Origin: an uncultured Clostridia bacterium
GTDB taxonomy: Bacteria > Bacillota > Clostridia > Oscillospirales > Oscillospiraceae
Length of the DNA stretch: 64,000 nt
Reading direction: 5' to 3'
Assembly: GCA_946550725.1 (NCBI GenBank)
Contig: CAMNQX010000002.1
Span: 62,001 to 126,000, forward strand
Shown piece after piece: positions 53,501-62,379 of the stretch. The translations under genes and the position numbers were made by a program. The notes below the pieces were generated by a model, which was not told where the DNA came from, did no database searches, and saw only the letters and a program-made list of their open reading frames with translations. Position 1 is the stretch's first letter. Every line of letters begins with the position of its first letter.

Positions 53501-56500
53501 GGGCCTGCAGCGGCTAATGGCTGGGTGCGCCTGGCCGAGATTTCTGTCTACGGACCCCCTCCCGCGCGCAACGACGCCGACAAGCTCCTCTATCAGAGCG
53601 ATGCGGTGAAGCGGATCACCAATCCGTTCGGTACGCTGGCTGACGACGCCGCCTCCCTCGCCGCCGACAACGTGATGCTCCGTCCCGGCGAGTTTGTGGG
53701 CATCGCCCTGCCCGGTATCTGCTCCATCACCAAGCTCATCGCCGACTACACCGTCCAGCCCGACCTGGCGCTCCTGGTGGGCATGAACGAGAGCGAACTG
53801 ACGGAGATCACCCCCGCCTCCGCGGCCCAGCTCTTTGCCGCCGGTGACAACGTGACGGACTTCACCGGTCTGGCCCGTTATGTCCGTCTGGAGAATGTGG
53901 GCACCCACACCCTCTCCTTTGTTCTGGACGGGCTGTCTGTGGAGTTTGACCCCATCAACTCCGGCGAGGGCATCGCCTATGTGGACGCCAATAACTGCCG
54001 GCCTGAGTCCTCCAGCGACGACCCCCTGGCCTGGTTCGACGGCGACGTCAACACCCGGGCAAAATTTGCCGCCGCTCAGCGTGAGGGCAACTGGGTCCTG
54101 TTCGACCTGACCCAGCCTCTGGAGTTCCGCTCCCTGCGGGCCACCATCAACAACACTGATAACGACTATCCCCGTAACGGCGTCTGGGAGGTCTCCGACA
54201 GTCAGGACGGCCCCTGGACCACTGTGCTCACCATCACCACCACCCTGGGCGAGGGACAGGCCGACTACAACAACCCGCCCAGCACCAACGGCAGCACCGA
54301 GTGGCAGCACGACACCGCCAACTACTTCTATCAGGAAAACATTCTGCAGACGCCGGTGAGCGGGCGCTACCTGCGCTACCGCGTCACCAGCAACAGCGAC
54401 AACTACCTGCGCTTTAACGAGATCACCATCAACGGCGGGGAATATGTCTCCACCTTCTTTGACCCCACCTTCGTGGCCGATCCCACCGAGGCCGGCGGGG
54501 ACTTCACCCCCGACAAGCTCACCGACGGCGACCTCACCACCGGCTTTAAGCCCAACATGGACGGCGAGACCTCCGGCAGCCTGATCTACCGCGTGTCTGA
54601 CGACACCTCCATCGGCCAGATCAACCTGGTCCAGGATGAGACCAGCGGAGTCAAGGTCTCCGTCCGTCCCACGGGGTCGGACAGCTTCGTCGATCTGCAA
54701 ACCCTCACCGGCGGCTTCAGCCAGATCGCCGTGCCCGAGAGCATTACCGGCGTGGCCGAGATCAAGCTCTCCTGGGGCAGCGTCACCCCCACCCTCTATG
54801 AGCTGGTCACCGTTTCCCGCGCCGCCGTGGCCGAGAGCGGCGGGCAGGCTCCCTCCGAGGTGGAGACCATCCCCATCAACAGCTACTCCGGCGACGCGCG
54901 CAAGATCAACTTTGACGAAAACTGGAAGTTCAATCTGGGCGACGTTTCCGGCGCAGAGGCGCTGGTCTTTAACGACGCCGCCTGGCGCACCCTGAACCTC
55001 CCCCACGACTTCAGCATCGAGCAGGAGTACAGCAGCGCGTACGAGGCGGAAAGCGGCTACCTCCCCGGCGGCACCGGCTGGTACCGCAAGAGCTTCACCG
55101 TCAGTCCCGACTGGGAGGATAACAAGGTCGTCTCCATCGACTTCGGCGGCGCGTACATGGAGACCGACGTCTACCTCAACGGCCACAAGCTGGGCGAAAA
55201 CAAGAACGGCTACAATCCGTTCTCCTTTGTCCTGCCCGCCGAATATTTGAACTACACCGGCGAGAACGTCATCGCCGTCAAGGTAGTCAACACCATCCCC
55301 TCCAGCCGTTGGTATTCCGGCAGCGGCATTTACCGCAGCGTGAACCTCACCGTCACCAACCCCGTCCATGTGGCCCGGTACGGCACTTTCGTCAACCCCG
55401 TCAAGGGCAGCGGAAATGACTGGACGGTGAACATCAAGACCGACGTGCAGAACGACACCGCCTCCGCCGCCAACGTGACGGTGGAACAGGCCATCTACGA
55501 GCTGGACCCCACCACCTATGAAAAGGGCGCGAAGTTCGCTGAGACCTCCTCCGCCACCGCCGCCAACCCCGCGGCCGGAGCCACCGCCTCGGTGACGCAG
55601 ACCATCAGCGTTCAGAGTCCCAAGCTCTGGAACTCCTGGGACCGCGGCACGCCCAACCTCTACGTCCTGGTGACCACCGTCAAGCAGAACGGCACAGTGG
55701 TGGACACCTACGAGACTGAGTTCGGCTTCCGCACCATCGAATTCACCGCCGACGTAGGCTTCAAGCTCAACGGCGTGAACACCAAGCTCAAGGGCGTGTG
55801 CCAGCACCACGACCAGGGCGCGCTGGGCGCGGAGGCCTGGTACCGGGCTATGGAGCGGCAGGTGGAGATCCTCATGGACATGGGCTGCAACTCCATCCGC
55901 GTCACCCACAACCCCGCCGATGACGGGCTGATCGAGATCTGCAACCGCAAGGGCGTCCTCATCATCGACGAGGCCTTTGACTGCTGGGACCGTTCCAAGA
56001 ACGGCAACCGTTACGACTTCGCCCGCTTCTTCAACACTGAGATTGCCGACGACAACACCATCGTGGGCGGCGAAGGCCGGGTCTGGTCTCAGCTCGTGCT
56101 GGAGACCATGGTGAACCGGGACAAGAATGCCCCCTGCGTCATCATGTACTCTCTGGGCAACGAGATCCTGCAGACCAGCCCCCACGAGGGCTTCGTGACC
56201 TATGCCCAGAACCTGACTAACTGGGTCAAGGCCATCGACACCACCCGCCCCGTCACCATGGGCGACGATACCCGCACCACCACCACCGGGAATACCGGCA
56301 TCGCGGAGCGGGTCAACGCCATCATCGCGGCGAATGGCGTGATCGGCTTCAACTACTGCAATACCCGTCCCAATTCCGGCCGTGACAAGATGCCTGCCGC
56401 CCACAACAACGGCTGGCTCACCTACGGCTCTGAGACCGCCTCCCACGTCAACTCCCGCGGCGTTTACAACATCAAGAGAGACCAGACATTGAACAGCGAC

Positions 56501-59500
56501 AAGCTCCTCACCTCCTATGATAAGAGCCGGGTGGGCTGGGGCGACACCGCCGCGGGCGCCTGGTGGTACACCGTCCGCTTTGACTACAACATGGGTGAGT
56601 ATGTCTGGACCGGCTTCGACTACATCGGCGAGCCTACCCCCAACAACGGCACCGATCCAGGCTGGAAAAACGGCGAGGATTCCCCCAAGAGTTCCTTCTT
56701 CGGCATCATCGACACCAACGGTATTCCCAAGGACAACTACTATCTCTACCGCTCCATGTGGAACGAGACCGACACCACCCTCCACGTCCTGCCCACCTGG
56801 GACGAAGAGGACCTGGTGATCAGCAACGGTAATGTGGAAGTCGTGGCCTACACCAACGCCCCCGTGGTGCGCGTGTACCTCAATGGCGTGGAGGTTGGCG
56901 CGGCCAAGGCCAACGAGACCACCACCGCCGCCGGTCACAAGTACCGCACCTATGAGGCCACGGCGCTGCAGAACGGCGGGACCAACACCTTTACCCCCGG
57001 TTCTACCGACCACGGCGGCGACCTGACCGGCACCGCCATGTACTCCACCTTCAACGTTCCCTATGCGGCGGGCACCCTGGAGGTCAAGGCCTTTGCCAGC
57101 GAATCCGCCACCACCCCCATCTCCGGGACCGTGGGCCGCAGCGTGGTCCGCACTACCTCCGGGGCCTCCAAGCTGGTGGCCACCGCCGACCGCCAGACCA
57201 TCAAGAACGACGGCCGCGACCTCTCCTACGTCACCATCGACGTGGTGGACGCCAAGGGCGAGATCGTCAACGGCGCGACCCCGGAGATCAAGGTCTCCGT
57301 CACCGGCGACGGCGTGTTCATGGGTCTGGACAACGGTGTGCAGCCCGACCACACCTCCTACCTCTCCGACACCCGCAAGGCGGGCGCGGGCCGTCTGGTG
57401 GCCATTATCCAGTCCACCAAGGAGAAAGGCTCCTTCACCGTCACCGCCACCTCTGCCGGCCTGACCCCCGCCGCCGTCACCGTTTCCACCGGCGGCGCGG
57501 TCGCTGACACAGGCAACGACGCCCCCGTGAGCTACGACCTGTCCAAGACCATCTACGTCCAGCTCAACACCGAACCCGACCTGCCCGAAACCGCCACTGT
57601 TACCCTGGGCAACGGCACGCAGGTGGAACGGGCGATCACATGGAACGCATATGACAAGGGCCTCCTGGCCACGCCGGGCGCGGAGTTCGCCATCACCGGC
57701 ACCATCCAGGGCTACAACATCCCCGTTTCCGTGGGCGTTGTGGTGCTGGACGACGTGGTGGCCCTGCTCAACTACTCCGCCGCTGTTCAGGTGGGGCAAG
57801 CTCCCTCCCTGCCCGCCGCCCGTCCCGCTGTCATGGCGGACGGCACGGTGGTCGCCGCCCAGTTCGCGGTCACCTGGGATGAGCCGGACGCCAAGGTCTA
57901 CAACAAGGCCGGCAAGGTGATCGTCAACGGCACGGCGGAGGTCTTCGGCGAGACCTACAACGTCACCGCCACCATCCGCGTGGCCGCCCCCAGCTATGTG
58001 GACGGCGGCGAGGCCACCAGCGGCACGATCTATTACGAGGCTGGTCAGTCTGTGGGCAGCTCCGCCAACGGCACCCGTCCCAACTGGGCCGACGGCGACG
58101 CCTCCACCGTTTGGACCGGCTCCGGCGCGCTGGGCTATACCTTTGACACCGCCCAGAACGTCCACAAGATCGCCCTGACCTATCAGGGCACGCCTCCCAC
58201 CGGCGGCGTCACCTTCGCCGTCTCCGGCACGAGCTATGCCAACACCGAGACTGCCAACAGCTGGCAGACCGTCCGCGTCACCCGCACGGTGAGCGGCAGC
58301 ACCGTCACCTACCAGATGGATCAGCCCTTCTCCGCCGAGGCGGTGAAGCTCACCTTTGCCAACGAAGTGCATCTGGCCGACGTTGTGCTCACCACCGGCC
58401 TGGCCGTGTTCGACATCGGCTCCACCGCCGAGCTGGATGACATGAAGGTCAACGGCCAGAGCGTCAACGCCTCCCAGCTGGCCGCCAAGAGCATCAAGAC
58501 CACCGCTGTCAACGGGGTCATCAACCCCATCAGCGACCACAACGTGGCCGTGACCATCCTGCCCGAGAACAAGAACAGCCAGATCGTCATCGTCACCGAG
58601 TCGGAGAACCACGCCCAGCGCGCGGTCTACACCGTCCAGCTGGACGCCGGCTCCAACCCCACGGCGGACGACGACTCCATGGACTATCCCTACACCAAGA
58701 CCACCGCCTCCGCGCCCAGCCAGCAAACTCCGGCCAGCGGTAACGAAGGTCCTATTACGTTTGCCGTGGACGGTGACGAAAGCACCTACTGGCACTCTAA
58801 CTGGAACGAAGACCTTTCCAGCAGTCCCAACAGCCGTTATATCCAGCTTACGCTGGACGAGGCGACCGAGCTTGTCGCCCTGCGCTATAAGCCCAGACCC
58901 TCTGTCGCCAACGGCATCGTCACCAAGTACCGCGTGGAGGTCAGCACCAACGGTACAACCTTCACCCCTGTGGCTGAGGGCGATTGGGCGCATAACACGG
59001 TTTGGAAGCTCGCCACGTTTGACGCCGTTACCGCCAAGTATGTCCGTCTGTACGGCGTGGAGACCCGGGGCGGTTCCGGCGACACCCCCAACAAGTTCAT
59101 GTCCGCCGCTGAGGTCCGCTTGGTCAAGGCTCCCGACACCTCCAAGATCGACCTCTCCGAGGCCACCATCACCGTGGAGCCCAACGTCTTCGAGTGGAAG
59201 AACGTGGGCATCCGTCCGGGCACCGGCACCGAGGGCGCGACGGTCACCGTCACCCTGCGGGGCCAGGTCCTGACCCTGCACCAGGACTACGAGCTGGGCT
59301 ACGAGAACAACATCGACCCCGGCACGGCCTACATCTACGCCCGCGCCAAGGACGGCACCAACTATCAGGGCGCGGCGGCGGCCACCTTCACCATCGTGAG
59401 GACCGACGCCCTGATCACCTCCTTCCGTCCCGTCACCATCCCCGTCCAACCGGGCATTGACCCCACCGACGACCTGCCCAAGACGGTCATGGCCTTTACC

Positions 59501-62359
59501 GACTCCGCGGATGGCCAGCCCATGGAGGTGGAGGTCACATGGGATGAAGTGCCCGCCGAATGGTATAACTTCCCCCAGGAAAAGACCCGCGTTCTCAACG
59601 GCACGGTGGATCCCGACCTGCTTTCCGATCCCACCCTCCAGCCCACCGTCACCCTGAAGTTCGCCTACTCCCAGTCGGTGGACACCATTTCCATGGTCAC
59701 CGCCGTGAGCGTGCTCCCCGTTCTGCCCGAAACCGTCACCGTTCAGTTTGACGACGGCACCAGCGGCCAGCGCACCGTCTCCAAGTGGTATGTCAAGGGA
59801 GACGACGCAAAGACCACCCTCACCGCCGCTAACTTTGCCACGCCGGGCATTGTGGAGCTTGAAGGCGACATCGTGGGCATCGACCGCGTCAAGGCTTCCG
59901 CCTCTGTCCGCGTGGCGCAGGCGACCTCCAGCAGCACCAACCTGGCTCTGAACACCAACTCCACCGCCAACATCTTCCCCTTCGCGCTGGCTTTCTGGAG
60001 TTCCGGCGACAACAACCCCTATCAGGCCATCAAGGGCCAGACCAGCGCCAGTACCGCCAAAACAGACCGCTGGAGCGACTGGGAGAGCGGCACCTACCAC
60101 ACCGATCCCAAGCCGTGGATCGGCGTAGCCTTTGAAACCAGCACCGACGGCGTGACTCGTCAGGCCGGACAGGTGCTCACCCTGGTCCCCCACATGGTGA
60201 ACAAGGCCAAGGTCATGTTTGTGGATGAAAACGGCGACACCACCGGCGCCGTCACTCTCCCGCAGGACTACAAGCTCCAGTATTACACTGGCCCTGTGAC
60301 GGATCTGACCTTCGACACCAGCTTGACCATTGAGGGCGACGCGACTAAGATCAATGGCAACGGCCGCGTCCGTAAGTGGACCGGCAGCCCCCTGCTCAGC
60401 GACGCCAACTGGGCCGATGTGACCGTTAAGGGCACTCAGCCCGCCGCTCCTTCCGCCAACGGCCAGATGCTGGAGGTGGAGTTCGAGCCGGTCAGCACCG
60501 CCATTCTCCGCGTCCTGGCCACCCCCAAGTCCAGCAAGTGGGTGGGCGTTCAGGCTCTGGAGGTCTACGGTCTCAATCCTCCCACCGCCAACAGCAACTT
60601 TACCGCCACGGTCAAGCTGGGCGGTGAAGACGTGAAGTCGCAGTTCACCACCCAGACCATCGACGGCAAGGAGGTCAAGGTCCTGGAGCGCACCCTGCCC
60701 GCCAACAGTGACGCCACCGCGGACATCCCCCAGCTGGCTGTTACCGCCACGGACAACGCCTCCATCTCCGTGGTCCAGGCCGTGCGCGTGCCCGGCGTGC
60801 CTGAGGCCGGACGGGCCTGGGCCCAGGCCGTGGTCACCTCCGAGGACGGCTCCAAGACTGAGACCTACATCGTCAAATTCACCCGCGAGGGCGCGGCCGC
60901 CGGCTTCTTCATCGAGCTGGACGAGAAGTTCCCCACTGACAAGCTGCAGCTGGTGGACGCCTCCGGCCACCCCGTCACCGGCGGCACGCCCAACGCCGAG
61001 ATCACCATTCAAACGGCCAGGGGCTATCAGAGTCAGGTCTGGGTGGAGATCACCGAGGGTGACCGGCTGGGTCAGCTGGTCACCGTCACCAACAACAAGT
61101 TCCTGATGCCCGCTGCCAGCGTGCATGTGTACGGCAGCGCCATGGCCATCACCTACAAGATCCAGTACCTGCTCAACGGCGGCAACTTCACCGGCGATCC
61201 CCGCGTCACCTACAACGTCGAGACCGCCACCTTCTCCGTCAACGATCCCACCCGTCCCGGTTACACCTTCCAAGGCTGGATCGGCGGCGGCTTGACGCAG
61301 CCCACCAAGGGCCTCACCATCACCCAAGGCTCCATCGGTGACCGCACCTACACCGCCGTGTGGGAGGCCAACGCCACCATCGGCGGAGGCGGCGGCAACA
61401 ACGGCGGCGGCAGCGTCTCCGTCCCCGTGGGCGACGTGACCGTCACCACCAAGAACCCCGACGGCTCCACCACCGTGACTACCACCACCTCCGGCGGCCT
61501 GGTCTCCGCCGTCACCACCGCGCCCGACGGCACCCAGAGCGCCGTCATCCAGATCCCGCAGAACAGCGGCTCCCGCGTGGACGCCGTCATGCCCGCGCTG
61601 AACGTGGACGGCGAGAACACCCCTGAGGTCTCCGTCCAGAACAACACCGGGCGGCCCCTGTCGTTGACCGTTCCCGTGAGCGGCGCCAACACCATTGTCG
61701 CCGTCCGTCAGAACGCTGACGGCAGCGAGACCGTGATCCCCTACTCCATCGTGAACGAGAACGGTCTGCGGATCAAGATCGAAGCCGGCGATCACACCCT
61801 CCGGCTGATCGACAACAAGAAGTCCTTCGACGATGTGTCCGACGGCCACTGGGCCTCCAACTCCGTGGACTTCGTGTCCAGCCGTGAGCTGTTCAACGGC
61901 ATGGGCAGCACCGCCACCTTCGCCCCCACCGCTCCCATGGACCGCGCCATGATGACCACCGTCCTGTGGCGGCTGGCTGAAAAGCCCGACGCCGACGCGG
62001 TGGAGCTGTTCCACGACGTGGTCGCCGGCTCCTACTACGAGCAGGCCGTGGCCTGGGGCGTGGCCGCCGGCGTGGTCAAGGGCACGGACAACGGCTTTGA
62101 GCCCAACGCCCCCATCACCCGGGAGACTCTGGCCGTCATGCTCTACCGCGCCGCGGGCAGCCCCACCGTGGTGGACGAGATGCCGCGCCGCTTCACCGAC
62201 GGCGACCAGGTGGCCGTCTGGGCGCAGGAAGCCATGATCTGGTGCATTCAGAACGACATCATCAAGGGCTATCCTGACAACACCCTCGGCTCTAAGGCCG
62301 TCGCGACCCGCGCGGAGGTCGCTACCATGCTCCAGCGGTTCGTTGACCATCAGATCTGA
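50588..62359 (+). CDS. Giant secreted multidomain glycosidase: GH84-like + CBM32/F5-8C modules + GH2 (DUF4982-like) + Ig/Big-like modules + Listeria-Bacteroides repeat + 3 SLH
   Basis: Signal peptide; GH84 [26 protein letters not shown] with catalytic-type LADDAG; several discoidin-like segments; GH2 [51 protein letters not shown] and [75 protein letters not shown] etc. Confidence 0.93.
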   Translation: [3923 protein letters not shown]

Positions 62360-62379
62360 TCTGGAAGGAGGACAAACCC

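Noticed and set aside
50624-62350. 3,908-aa minus-strand ORF antisense to the giant glycosidase
   Set aside because: Low-complexity G/H/V/D-rich translation mirroring high-GC third-position codon bias of the sense gene; no signal peptide, domain pattern or RBS logic. Treated as a shadow ORF.
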